DNA from: Prochlorococcus sp. AG-402-L23
GTDB lineage: Bacteria; Cyanobacteriota; Cyanobacteriia; PCC-6307; Cyanobiaceae
Direction: 5' to 3'
Length of the DNA: 64,000 nucleotides
Assembly (NCBI GenBank): GCA_003216635.1
Contig: QCIO01000001.1
Location: 124,001-188,000, forward strand
The position numbers and the translations under genes are program-made. Below are positions 35,849-44,341 of the stretch, one piece after another. Below the pieces are notes generated by a model that worked only from the letters and a program-made list of their open reading frames with translations, was not told the origin of the DNA and ran no database searches. The first letter of the stretch is position 1. Every line of letters starts with the position of its first letter.

Positions 35849-37340
35849 TAAATGGAGGCAAACTTTTATTTGATTTAAAATACTTTTTCATTTCAATTTT
35901 TGAAATAGCTTCTCTTACGAAGTTGTTTAAAATATCCTCTCTCTTACTTATTCTATAGATCTTATCTACTACTTCTTGGATTCCTCCATCTCCCCAATCT
36001 TGCCCATTTTTAAAATATTCAATCAAACTTAGTCCTACTATTCTTATTAACCACCCTGCTGTAACTGATTGTATAGATTTAGATAATATAATTTTAGTCA
36101 AGCTTGTAGCTAAAGCAGGAGAAAGAATGGCGAGACCCCCTTTTAGTATTCCTTGTTTAGCCAATGCGCTTAGCAATGAAGTCGCTAAATCTTTTGCATC
36201 CTTTTTTGAAAGCTTTATTTCATATATTTTTGATAATTCCATTATCATTTGAAGGTTTACTGAGGTAGTAGTAAGGAAATCAACAGCTGGTAATGGATTA
36301 ACTAAGATTACCCCTCCTGTTATCCACATATATTTATTAATCACTTTATTTGACATTAAATATCTTTGTTCTTGCACGAAATTTTTACTTTTAATACCTA
36401 ACTTATTTGAGCGAAAAAGAATATTATCCGCCAATAACTCTTCACCATTATTATCGAGCGTTTCAATTATTTCTCTAAATAAACTTCCTACCTCTGGAAC
36501 TAAATTTAAAGCATCTGATTTTATATAGGGAGATTGTTGAGGTACAGCAATTGTTTGAACAACAGAAATTTTATTTTTTCTAGCGGAAGTTATAGAAATT
36601 ATATTTTCTTTGATGAGGTTATTTTCATCTTTAGACCTCAAATCACATTTATTTAGAACGATTATTATTTTTTTTCTTAATTTTAATAGTTCTTTAATTA
36701 AATAATTTTCGTATTTATTTATGTCCTGATCTAACACAAAGAGAACTAAGTCGGAATTTGATGCTTGTATAATTGTTGCTTTTTCTCTTTCTTGTCCTAA
36801 TTTAAACGGTTCGAATAAACCCGGAGTATCTACTATATTAATGTTTCTTTTTAAAATTGGGATTCGAATTTTATAGCTATTAATTTGCTTTGTTGTACCT
36901 ATTTTTGCGGATGTTTGTCCGACAATATTTTTTAATAAAGATCTTGCTATGGATGTTTTTCCTGAGGAACCTGCTCCAAAAAGAGTGACTTTATAATCTC
37001 CTGTTTTTAATTGGGACTCTAGTTTGTTTTTTTGGTAATTTAAAAGTTCAACTTTTACTTTATCGTTAATTTTTTTATTAATTTTCTCGACCCCTTCCAA
37101 ACTTATCTTGGCAGCACCATATGTATTTTTGAATGAAAGTGTATTTTTTTTATTTTTATATATAACTTTATAAACTATTTTTTTAAATAATTTTTTATCA
37201 ATATTATAAAAGATATAAATAATTACTAATAAAAATATAAGGGTATAAATATTTACTATTCTTATTGATATTGAAAATAAAATATATATAAATAATATTA
37301 ATAATATATATTTTATATACTTTAATTTCAAGTAATTCAT
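35841..37340 (-). CDS. Membrane-associated GTPase with DUF697 domain
   Basis: About 499 residues. Two hydrophobic helices at the N-terminus (about 9-28 and 31-50), then an Era-like GTPase with P-loop GAGSSGKTS, G3 DTPGLF, G4 NKCD and a G5-like SAR, then a C-terminal DUF697 region (from about VNPLPAVDFLTTTSVNLQMI) rich in hydrophobic helices. Function of these cyanobacterial proteins is unknown; membrane stress or trafficking has been suggested for DUF697 GTPases. I start at the ATG one base after the lspA stop rather than the longer frame that runs 23 codons back into lspA. Confidence 0.85.
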   Translation of the reverse strand: MNYLKLKYIKYILLILFIYILFSISIRIVNIYTLIFLLVIIYIFYNIDKKLFKKIVYKVIYKNKKNTLSFKNTYGAAKISLEGVEKINKKINDKVKVELLNYQKNKLESQLKTGDYKVTLFGAGSSGKTSIARSLLKNIVGQTSAKIGTTKQINSYKIRIPILKRNINIVDTPGLFEPFKLGQEREKATIIQASNSDLVLFVLDQDINKYENYLIKELLKLRKKIIIVLNKCDLRSKDENNLIKENIISITSARKNKISVVQTIAVPQQSPYIKSDALNLVPEVGSLFREIIETLDNNGEELLADNILFRSNKLGIKSKNFVQEQRYLMSNKVINKYMWITGGVILVNPLPAVDFLTTTSVNLQMIMELSKIYEIKLSKKDAKDLATSLLSALAKQGILKGGLAILSPALATSLTKIILSKSIQSVTAGWLIRIVGLSLIEYFKNGQDWGDGGIQEVVDKIYRISKREDILNNFVREAISKIEMKKYFKSNKSLPPFTK

Positions 37341-37341
37341 T

Positions 37342-37800
37342 TTATCGATTATTTTTAAAAATGTTATACAGTAAAAAAATGAACCCAATATTAATAGATA
37401 TATCAGCAATATTAAATACTGGAAAATTTATTATATTTAAATTTATAAAATCAACCACAAAACCTTTATATATCCTATCTATGCCATTACCAATAGTTCC
37501 CCCAAGTATAAAGCTGTAAGAATATAGATCGAATGAGTTTAAAGTATTTTTCCTAAATATTAAATAAATAAGTAATATTGAAAACAAAATACTTATTAAA
37601 GATAAAAATATTCTACTACCACTAAATATGTTAAATGCTGCCCCGTAATTTTTTACAAAGTCTAATTTGAATAAAAGAAAATCTTTATTAATAAATAATT
37701 TTTTATTATAAAACATTAAATATTTCGTGAATTGATCTATTAGAACAATAAAAAGACTTAGAGATAAAAAATATATTTTTGTTTGTATTTTATTAATCAT
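37342..37800 (-). CDS. lspA: Lipoprotein signal peptidase II
   Basis: Aspartic membrane peptidase that removes signal peptides from prolipoproteins. The 152 residues carry four helices and the conserved blocks LIDQFTKYL, KNYGAAFNIF, GGTIGNGIDRI and the two catalytic aspartates in VDFIN and FNIADISI. Its ATG overlaps the bioY stop by one base (TAATG) and its stop is one base from the GTPase start, so bioY-lspA-GTPase form a tight operon. Confidence 0.94.
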   Translation of the reverse strand: MINKIQTKIYFLSLSLFIVLIDQFTKYLMFYNKKLFINKDFLLFKLDFVKNYGAAFNIFSGSRIFLSLISILFSILLIYLIFRKNTLNSFDLYSYSFILGGTIGNGIDRIYKGFVVDFINLNIINFPVFNIADISINIGFIFLLYNIFKNNR

Positions 37801-38369
37801 TATTTACTACGTTTTAAACGTTCTATAGGTTTAATAAGTAATAAAAGTGGAAAAAGCATTAAAAAATGATATCCAATCTTACCTAATGAGTATTTTCCTA
37901 AATTATATAAAAATAAATTAAATTGACTGTAGAATATAATTTGTATGAAGTTGTAAAATATTCCAGTTAAATGCATAGCACCTATTGCTAAAAATCCATT
38001 TTTTAAAAAGTTTCCAATATTTATTTTATTTCTATTATTTAAATTATCAATTATTTTTATTAATGGATATAAACCTAATAAATAACCAAAATTTGGAGTG
38101 AGCAAATAACCTATTGAACCTCCTTGATGAAAGACAGGTAATATAAATACCCCCAAAATTATATATATAGAAAATGCTCTGAAAACAACTTTTTTATGAA
38201 ATATAAGTGTTAATAAAATTATGGTCGGAATTTGCCACGTGATAGGCAACTCAAAGTTATTACTAGATTTATATATAAAAGGTAGTGGAATATAAACAGG
38301 TAACATTGTCGTTATTACTAGTGATTGAAGACTCACCAGTATCTCAATTAACTTATAAAAATTGAGCAT
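37800..38369 (-). CDS. bioY: BioY-type biotin transporter S component
   Basis: Substrate-binding membrane subunit of an ECF biotin importer. The 189 residues have six hydrophobic helices and the family blocks LPVYIPLPFIYKSSNNFELPITWQIPTI and GIFILPVFHQGGSIGYLLTPNFGYLLG. The ECF energising subunits (EcfA, EcfT) are not in the window; some BioY proteins work alone. Its start lies 15 bases from the end of the MacB-like permease gene upstream. Confidence 0.85.
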   Translation of the reverse strand: MLNFYKLIEILVSLQSLVITTMLPVYIPLPFIYKSSNNFELPITWQIPTIILLTLIFHKKVVFRAFSIYIILGVFILPVFHQGGSIGYLLTPNFGYLLGLYPLIKIIDNLNNRNKINIGNFLKNGFLAIGAMHLTGIFYNFIQIIFYSQFNLFLYNLGKYSLGKIGYHFLMLFPLLLLIKPIERLKRSK

Positions 38370-38384
38370 TATTATAAATTTAAT

Positions 38385-39617
38385 TTATAAACTTCTCAAT
38401 GCAACAATTGGATCTAACTTAGAAGCTCTTTTTGCAGGTAAAACGCCAAAGATTAAACCTATTGATCCTGAAATGATCATGGTGGAAAAAGTAGTTGTAA
38501 TTCCTACTGATGCAGGAAGAGGTGTTATCAGAGATAAAAGAAAAACACCTGATAATCCAGTCGTTGTTCCAATTAATCCTCCAATTGTAGATAAAATCAA
38601 TGCCTCAATTAAAAATTGAACTAATATATCTGATTGTTTAGCTCCTATTGCTTTTCTAAGTCCAATCTCTTCAGTCCTTTCGCTTACAGAAACGAGCATA
38701 ATATTCATGATTCCTATGCCTCCAACCACTAAAGATACTGCCCCAATACCAGCCAATAAAAATGTTAGTCCACTTGTTATGTTGGTTACTATATTCAATG
38801 CATCTTCTTGTGATCTAACCGCAAAGTCATCATCTCTGATTATTTTATGTCTTTGCCTTAATAAGTTAGTAATCTGAAATTTAGCGGCACTAGTTGCATT
38901 TTTATTTATCGCTTCAACACTAATGAAGCTTAAACTTACTCCATAAGTAGGGTCCTTCCCTGTAATCCTATTGACCATGGTGGTTAATGGAATATATGCA
39001 TTTTTGTCTTGATTACTTCCAAATACAGCACCTTTTGGTTTTAATATTCCGATAATTTCATAAGTGTGGTCTTTAATTCTGATTTTTTTTCCAAGTGATG
39101 AAGATTTATCTTTGAAAAATTCGTCTTTAAGATCAGGACCTATCACAACATAACTTCTTGCACTATTAAGATCACTTTTTGATAAAAATCTACCCTTATC
39201 TACTTCAAAGCTTCTTACTTCAAGAAATTCAGGAGTAACTCCAGCAATTGATATATTTAAACTTTTAGAATTTAATTGCACTATTTCGTTAGCAGAGATT
39301 TGAGGAGCTACTTTTTTAACTGTTGGTACTTGATTGCTTATTGCTATTGCATCTTCTAAAACTAGGTTTTTAGGAAATGAAATACCTCTTCTTCTTGTGT
39401 CATTATTTCCAGGAACAATGAATAAAACATTGGCACCTAAATTACTTAATTGGTTTTTTGCTAATGTTTGAGCACCTCTACCAAGTCCAACAAGTGTAAT
39501 AACTGAAGCATTTCCGATAATTATCCCCAGCATTGTTAACGAACTTCTCAATTTGTTCGAAACTAAAGTTTTTGTGGCCATGCCTAAGGCTTCTTTTATT
39601 GAGATATTCCTAGACAT
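38385..39617 (-). CDS. MacB/FtsX-type ABC transporter permease
   Basis: A 410-residue membrane protein: one N-terminal helix (about 20-40, LRSSLTMLGIIIGNASVI), a large external MacB-PCD domain (about 45-270), then three helices with the FtsX-like block GGIGIMNIMLVSVSERTEEIGLRKAIGAKQSDIL. Such permeases pair with a separate LolD/DevA-type ATPase, which is not adjacent. Export of a lipid, peptide or heterocyst-type glycolipid relative is possible; substrate unknown. Its start overlaps the pyk 3' end by 8 bases. Confidence 0.9.
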   Translation of the reverse strand: MSRNISIKEALGMATKTLVSNKLRSSLTMLGIIIGNASVITLVGLGRGAQTLAKNQLSNLGANVLFIVPGNNDTRRRGISFPKNLVLEDAIAISNQVPTVKKVAPQISANEIVQLNSKSLNISIAGVTPEFLEVRSFEVDKGRFLSKSDLNSARSYVVIGPDLKDEFFKDKSSSLGKKIRIKDHTYEIIGILKPKGAVFGSNQDKNAYIPLTTMVNRITGKDPTYGVSLSFISVEAINKNATSAAKFQITNLLRQRHKIIRDDDFAVRSQEDALNIVTNITSGLTFLLAGIGAVSLVVGGIGIMNIMLVSVSERTEEIGLRKAIGAKQSDILVQFLIEALILSTIGGLIGTTTGLSGVFLLSLITPLPASVGITTTFSTMIISGSIGLIFGVLPAKRASKLDPIVALRSL

Positions 39618-41400
39618 ATTTATATTTATCTATTGCATCATCATCTTCAATTTGTCCCATGTATATAACACCTTCATTAAGCTGGAGTGTAATAAGGTCG
39701 CCATTACTGATTTGATGATTATCGATATTTTCTAAATTACAAATTGTAGAAATCTTTTTATTGTTTTTGTTGAACAAAGCATAAACATCATTTACATTTT
39801 GGTTCGTAACAATGCCGGCAATATTTTTACTCAGTGGAATATTTTGCATTAATTCCTTCGGAACAAATAATATTTCTCCTGGGCAAATTAAGGACATATC
39901 AAGATTATTTTTGATTATTCTGGCTTTACCTGTAACACCGATTTCCCCTATTGAAATTCCTCTCGATACAATCTTTCTTACTAAACCGACTTTTATTAAA
40001 TCTGTAGAGCCACTAATTCCAGTTAATGTACCTGCGGTTTGGACTACTAAATCTCCTTGATTTAGGATCCCCATCTCTTGAGCAATTTGCATAGCTAAAC
40101 TAAAAGTTTTTGCTGTTCTTTGATCATTTTTAACTACTATTGGAGTAACTCCCCAAACAAGTTGCAATCTTCTCGCTACACTTCTCTCTGTAGTAGTTGC
40201 CAAGATAGGTGTTGGTGGTCTGAACTTACTTACATTTCGAGCGGTAGAACCTGATTTAGTTAATGGGATTATAGCTCCTGCATCAAGTTGTCTAGCTATA
40301 TTACTTACTGCTGCACTAATAGCATTTGGGATCGTACTGGGTAAGTGGCTTTCAATAGCCTTAAGTGGATAATCCCTTTCAATTCTTCTTGCTATGGTTG
40401 CCATCGTTTCAACTGCCTCTACAGGATAATCGCCAACTGCAGTTTCGTTTGAAAGCATTACAGCATCTGTACCGTCCAGAATTGCATTTGCAACATCACT
40501 AACTTCGGCCCTAGTTGGTCTTGGGTTAGAAGCCATAGAATCAAGCATTTGAGTCGCTGTAATTATTGGGATACCTAATGTATTAGCTTTTCTTATTAAT
40601 TCCTTTTGTAAAAGAGGAACTTCTTCAGCAGGCATTTCTACTCCCAAATCACCTCTTGCAACCATAACCCCATCACATAAGGGTAATACTGAATCTATCT
40701 GATCAATTGCTTCAAATTTTTCTATTTTTGCGACTACAGGAGTTGAATGACCATTTTTGTTTATTAAATCTTTTATCTCATTTATATCGGATGGATTTCT
40801 TACGAAACTTAGTGCTATCCAATCAACTCCTTCAGATAAACCGAATTTTAAATCCTCTTTATCTTTTTCTGTTAATGCTTTTACTGATAATTGAACATCT
40901 GGAAAATTAACACCTTTATTGTTTGAGAGAACCCCTCCTACAGTTACAATACACTCCAAATTATTAGCTTTTTTACCAACTTTTTCTACAATCATTTCTA
41001 TTTTTCCATCATCTAAAAGTATTCTTTTCCCTTCGCTAACTTCTTGAGAAAGTTTGTCGTAGGTAACATTTGCAATAGTATTTGTACATTCGACTTCATT
41101 TGATGTAAGTGTGAATTTATCGCCTTTTTTAACTTTTACTGGCCCATCTTTAAAGCGCCCTAATCGTATTTTAGGTCCTTGAAGATCTTGCAATATTCCA
41201 ATATCTATATCTAACTTTTTTGATACTTCCCTTATGGTTTTTATTCTCTCAGCATGATCTTTATGATCTCCATGTGAGAAATTTAATCTGAATGTTGTTA
41301 CTCCAGCTTTAATTAAATTTGTAATTATCTCTTCAGATTGAGTTGCAGGGCCAATAGTTGCTACTATTTTTGTTCTTCTTTTTAAATCAATATTCGACAT
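39610..41400 (-). CDS. pyk: Pyruvate kinase with C-terminal PEP-utiliser domain
   Basis: Final glycolytic step, PEP + ADP to pyruvate + ATP. The 596 residues contain the barrel (KIVATIGPATQS, RLNFSHG, the catalytic VVAKIEKFEAI near residue 225, VMVARGDLGVE, ITATQMLDSM), the allosteric C domain, and an extra domain of about 110 residues (from about GEIGVTGKARII) like that of Bacillus-type enzymes. Length agrees with that long form. The gene is divergent from the mazG-like gene with 61 bases between. Confidence 0.96.
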   Translation of the reverse strand: MSNIDLKRRTKIVATIGPATQSEEIITNLIKAGVTTFRLNFSHGDHKDHAERIKTIREVSKKLDIDIGILQDLQGPKIRLGRFKDGPVKVKKGDKFTLTSNEVECTNTIANVTYDKLSQEVSEGKRILLDDGKIEMIVEKVGKKANNLECIVTVGGVLSNNKGVNFPDVQLSVKALTEKDKEDLKFGLSEGVDWIALSFVRNPSDINEIKDLINKNGHSTPVVAKIEKFEAIDQIDSVLPLCDGVMVARGDLGVEMPAEEVPLLQKELIRKANTLGIPIITATQMLDSMASNPRPTRAEVSDVANAILDGTDAVMLSNETAVGDYPVEAVETMATIARRIERDYPLKAIESHLPSTIPNAISAAVSNIARQLDAGAIIPLTKSGSTARNVSKFRPPTPILATTTERSVARRLQLVWGVTPIVVKNDQRTAKTFSLAMQIAQEMGILNQGDLVVQTAGTLTGISGSTDLIKVGLVRKIVSRGISIGEIGVTGKARIIKNNLDMSLICPGEILFVPKELMQNIPLSKNIAGIVTNQNVNDVYALFNKNNKKISTICNLENIDNHQISNGDLITLQLNEGVIYMGQIEDDDAIDKYKYV

Positions 41401-41461
41401 ATATAGATAATATTGCTAGATATAAATAAATTTACCATACCCAAAGTTAGTTATTTAAGTC

Positions 41462-41791
41462 ATGGATTTTAAAACTTATCAGAAAAAAGCTAGAGAAACA
41501 GCACAATATCCAGATTTAGGCTCAAATAATATTTATCCAACTCTTGGTTTAGTTGGAGAGGCTGGTGAGGTGGCAGAAAAAGTGAAAAAGGTTATAAGAG
41601 ATAAAAATGGAATATTTGATAACGAATCAAAATTAGGAATTAAAAAAGAGTTAGGAGATGTTTTGTGGTACATATCAAATCTTTGTACAGAATTAAATTT
41701 CAATTTAGAGGATGTTGCATTACAAAACCTTGAAAAATTAAAATTAAGAGCTTCTAAAGGTAAGATAAGAGGTTCTGGAGATGATAGATAA
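41462..41791 (+). CDS. MazG-like nucleotide pyrophosphohydrolase
   Basis: A 109-residue single MazG domain. The metal-binding pattern is present: LVGEAGEVAEKVKKVIRD followed by KELGDVLWYISNL. Family members hydrolyse NTPs or dNTPs, cleaning damaged or excess nucleotides; some in cyanobacteria and their phages are discussed in relation to ppGpp. It is the short solo form, unlike the two-domain E. coli MazG. It converges on yggT with a 2-base gap. Confidence 0.88.
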   Translation: MDFKTYQKKARETAQYPDLGSNNIYPTLGLVGEAGEVAEKVKKVIRDKNGIFDNESKLGIKKELGDVLWYISNLCTELNFNLEDVALQNLEKLKLRASKGKIRGSGDDR

Positions 41792-41793
41792 GT

Positions 41794-42072
41794 TCAGCTA
41801 TAACCTAAGCTTGCATACTGGAGATTTGTAATTAAATTTTGTATAACATTTAAAAGTAAAAAAGCTAATAAGGATGAAATATCAAATCCACCTATTGGAG
41901 GGATAATACCTCTAAAAATGTTTAAATAAGGATCTGTGATAGAAGTTAATGCAGATAAAACACCGTTACTCCAATCAATACCTGGAAACCATGTAAGTAA
42001 AATTCTTATTATCAATATGAAAGAATAAATTGATAAAGTTTGGCCCAGAACTGCAAAAATCTCAGATAACAT
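41794..42072 (-). CDS. YGGT family membrane protein (Ycf19-like)
   Basis: A 92-residue membrane protein with two helices. The blocks ILRILLTWFPGIDWSN and LNIFRGIIPPIGGFDISSLLAFLLL are the YggT family hallmarks. Relatives are linked to chloroplast/cyanobacterial nucleoid distribution, cell division and cytochrome b6f maturation, so a membrane-organising role is likely. It lies 38 bases after scpB. Confidence 0.9.
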   Translation of the reverse strand: MLSEIFAVLGQTLSIYSFILIIRILLTWFPGIDWSNGVLSALTSITDPYLNIFRGIIPPIGGFDISSLLAFLLLNVIQNLITNLQYASLGYS

Positions 42073-42108
42073 TATCTTTTCGTAATTTATTATATCCTAA
42101 CATTTACT

Positions 42109-42134
42109 TATTATTGCTGCTTATTATTACTGCT
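42109..42134. repeat. 13-base tandem duplication across the scpB stop codon
   Basis: Read on the minus strand, AGCAGTAATAATA is followed directly by AGCAGCAATAATA, one mismatch. The second copy contains the scpB stop. Thirteen bases is not a codon multiple, so copy-number change here would alter the C-terminal residues of ScpB. Confidence 0.6.
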
Positions 42135-42662
42135 TCCTATATTTGAGAGATATTCATTACTTACAGCAAAAGTTTGAAAAAACTTTTCTGATAATGATAA
42201 CCAATATGATCTACCATCTTTTTGCTTTCGTTTGACGATAAATTTCTTTTCTAGTAATTCTTTAATATGATCATAAGCACCTGAACCTCTAAGAAGTATA
42301 AGATCCGATTGTAGGATCTTTTTTTTGATCGCAATAGTAGCCAATGTCCTTAATTCGGATGTTTTCAAATCAGAAGGAAGTAAATCATCGACGAATTCAT
42401 TAAGACTAGATTTTAGTTCGAGAGAAAAACTGTTATTAACTGCATTTAATTCAATAGCTGAGTTGGGATTAGAGTATTTATTTTTTAGATCTTTAATTAC
42501 ATCATTTATTGAGTTTATATCAGAATTAGTAATTTCTGAAAGATCCTTTTTTGTTATTGGTCTGCCTTTCAAATATAGAACAGCTTCAACTTTAGTAACT
42601 AGATCTATATCAGATATTGGCGTGGTATTTAGATCAGATTGATTGATTTTAATTACCGAAAT
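42111..42662 (-). CDS. scpB: Segregation and condensation protein B, start codon unclear
   Basis: Subunit of the SMC-ScpAB condensin complex that organises and separates chromosomes; two winged-helix domains. From TTG at 42572 the protein would be 153 residues beginning KGRPITKKDL, but that cuts the first helix of the fold: the in-frame codons just upstream encode DLVTKVEAVLYL, matching the usual ScpB N-terminus. The frame is open back to a TAA at 42680-42678 without ATG, GTG or TTG. Codons of the ATT/ATC/ATA type (42662, 42653, 42647) are the only candidates; AGGA lies just before the ATT at 42662, which I use as the outer limit. The end carries a tandem duplication. It lies 21 bases after ilvA. 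Confidence 0.82.
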   Translation of the reverse strand: MSVIKINQSDLNTTPISDIDLVTKVEAVLYLKGRPITKKDLSEITNSDINSINDVIKDLKNKYSNPNSAIELNAVNNSFSLELKSSLNEFVDDLLPSDLKTSELRTLATIAIKKKILQSDLILLRGSGAYDHIKELLEKKFIVKRKQKDGRSYWLSLSEKFFQTFAVSNEYLSNIGSSNNKQQ

Positions 42663-42683
42663 CTTTCCTAATTTACCTTAAAT

Positions 42684-44225
42684 TTAATTTGATGCACCAA
42701 GGAATAATCTATATGTATCGTTTTGAGTTTCATCCCAAAATTTATAGCCTAGAATTCTTACAAATTTATTCCACTCTAAAATCTCATTTTTATCGATTAA
42801 AACTCCAATAACAATTTTCCCAACATCAGCTCCATAATTCCTATAGTGAAATACGCTTATAGACCAATTAGATTTCATATTATTTAAGAAGTTTATTAAT
42901 GCGCCAGGCCTTTCAGGAAACTCAAATCTGTATAAAAGCTCAACAAAGTTTCTATTATCCATTTCTTTAAAATTCTTTGGTAATCTTCCACCTACCATAT
43001 GTCTTAGATGATTTTTAGATAATTCATCATCACTTATGTCAATAAATGAGTACTCCGAATTTCTAAATACATTTAAAAGATTTTTTTTATCATTTAATCC
43101 ATAGACTTGAACTCCTACAAAGATCTGTGCATTCTTAGAATTCGACATCCTGTAGCTAAATTCAGTTAAATTTCTATTATCAAGTAACTTACAAAAATCG
43201 ATTAAACTTCCAGCACGTTCAGGAATTTCAACAGCCATCATTACTTCTTTACACTCACCAAGTTCTGCTCTTTCTGCGACAAATCTAAGCCGCTCAAAAT
43301 TCATATTTGCTCCACATGCAATCGCAACCATTTTTCTATTTGAATGATTCGAATTTAAAATATCTTTTTTCATCCCTGCAATTGATAATGCTCCTGCGGG
43401 CTCTAGTATTGATCTAGTATCCTCAAAAACATCTTTTATAGCTGCACATATTTCATCAGTATTAACGGTAATCATCTTATCTATATATTTTCTGCCAATA
43501 TCAAAAGTATTTTTACCAATTTTTTTAACCGCCACTCCGTCTGCAAATTGACCAACTGAAGATAGTTCCACAATTTTTGATTCTTCCAATGATTTTGTCA
43601 TAGCGTCTGCATCTTCAGGCTCTACCCCAATTATTTTTACTTCAGGCCATATTTTTTTAACATATAAGGATATTCCTGATATCAATCCGCCACCACCAAC
43701 AGCAATATAAATTGCATAGGGTTTTTCCTTTAGTTGCTGTTCAAGTTCAATAGCTATAGTTCCTTGTCCTGCTATTACATCTGGATCATCAAAAGGATGA
43801 ATAAAACATAAATTTCTTTCTTTGCTAATCCTTATTGCTTCTTTGTAAGTTTCATCATAATTATCACCAAATAATATAACTTTTGCTTTTAACTTTTTCA
43901 CAGCATTAACTTTTACAAGAGGTGTTGTAATGGGCATTAATATTGTCGCTTGGCAATTTAGCTTGAGAGCACTAAGAGCAACACCTTGAGCATGATTACC
44001 AGCACTTGAAGTAATTACTCCCTGAGAAAGCTGAGAATTGGTGAGCTTACTCATTTTGTTATATGCACCTCTTACTTTGAATGAAAATACATCTTGAAGA
44101 TCTTCTCTTTTTAGAAAAACTTCATTATTAAGTGTATTACTTAAATTATGAGCTTTCTCTAAGGGCGTTTTTTTTGCTACTTCATAGACTTCAGCTTGAA
44201 GTATTTTTTCAAAATAATCATTCAT
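42684..44225 (-). CDS. ilvA: Threonine ammonia-lyase, biosynthetic
   Basis: Deaminates threonine to 2-oxobutyrate, the first step towards isoleucine. The 513 residues contain the PLP lysine in FSFKVRGAYNKM (about residue 50), SSAGNHAQGVA, the glycine loop VGGGGLISG, and two C-terminal ACT-like domains (about 335-510) that bind Ile and Val for feedback control. Length equals the long allosteric form. It is divergent from dxs with 116 AT-rich bases between in which I see no clear element. Confidence 0.96.
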   Translation of the reverse strand: MNDYFEKILQAEVYEVAKKTPLEKAHNLSNTLNNEVFLKREDLQDVFSFKVRGAYNKMSKLTNSQLSQGVITSSAGNHAQGVALSALKLNCQATILMPITTPLVKVNAVKKLKAKVILFGDNYDETYKEAIRISKERNLCFIHPFDDPDVIAGQGTIAIELEQQLKEKPYAIYIAVGGGGLISGISLYVKKIWPEVKIIGVEPEDADAMTKSLEESKIVELSSVGQFADGVAVKKIGKNTFDIGRKYIDKMITVNTDEICAAIKDVFEDTRSILEPAGALSIAGMKKDILNSNHSNRKMVAIACGANMNFERLRFVAERAELGECKEVMMAVEIPERAGSLIDFCKLLDNRNLTEFSYRMSNSKNAQIFVGVQVYGLNDKKNLLNVFRNSEYSFIDISDDELSKNHLRHMVGGRLPKNFKEMDNRNFVELLYRFEFPERPGALINFLNNMKSNWSISVFHYRNYGADVGKIVIGVLIDKNEILEWNKFVRILGYKFWDETQNDTYRLFLGASN

Positions 44226-44341
44226 ATATATATTTTTAGCATTAATTATTAATCTAATAAAACATTACATGATCTATTTCCAAAAAAATACTCATTATGC
44301 ACCTCGACGTTTTAGATTAGATAGATACCAATTTTTGTTAA

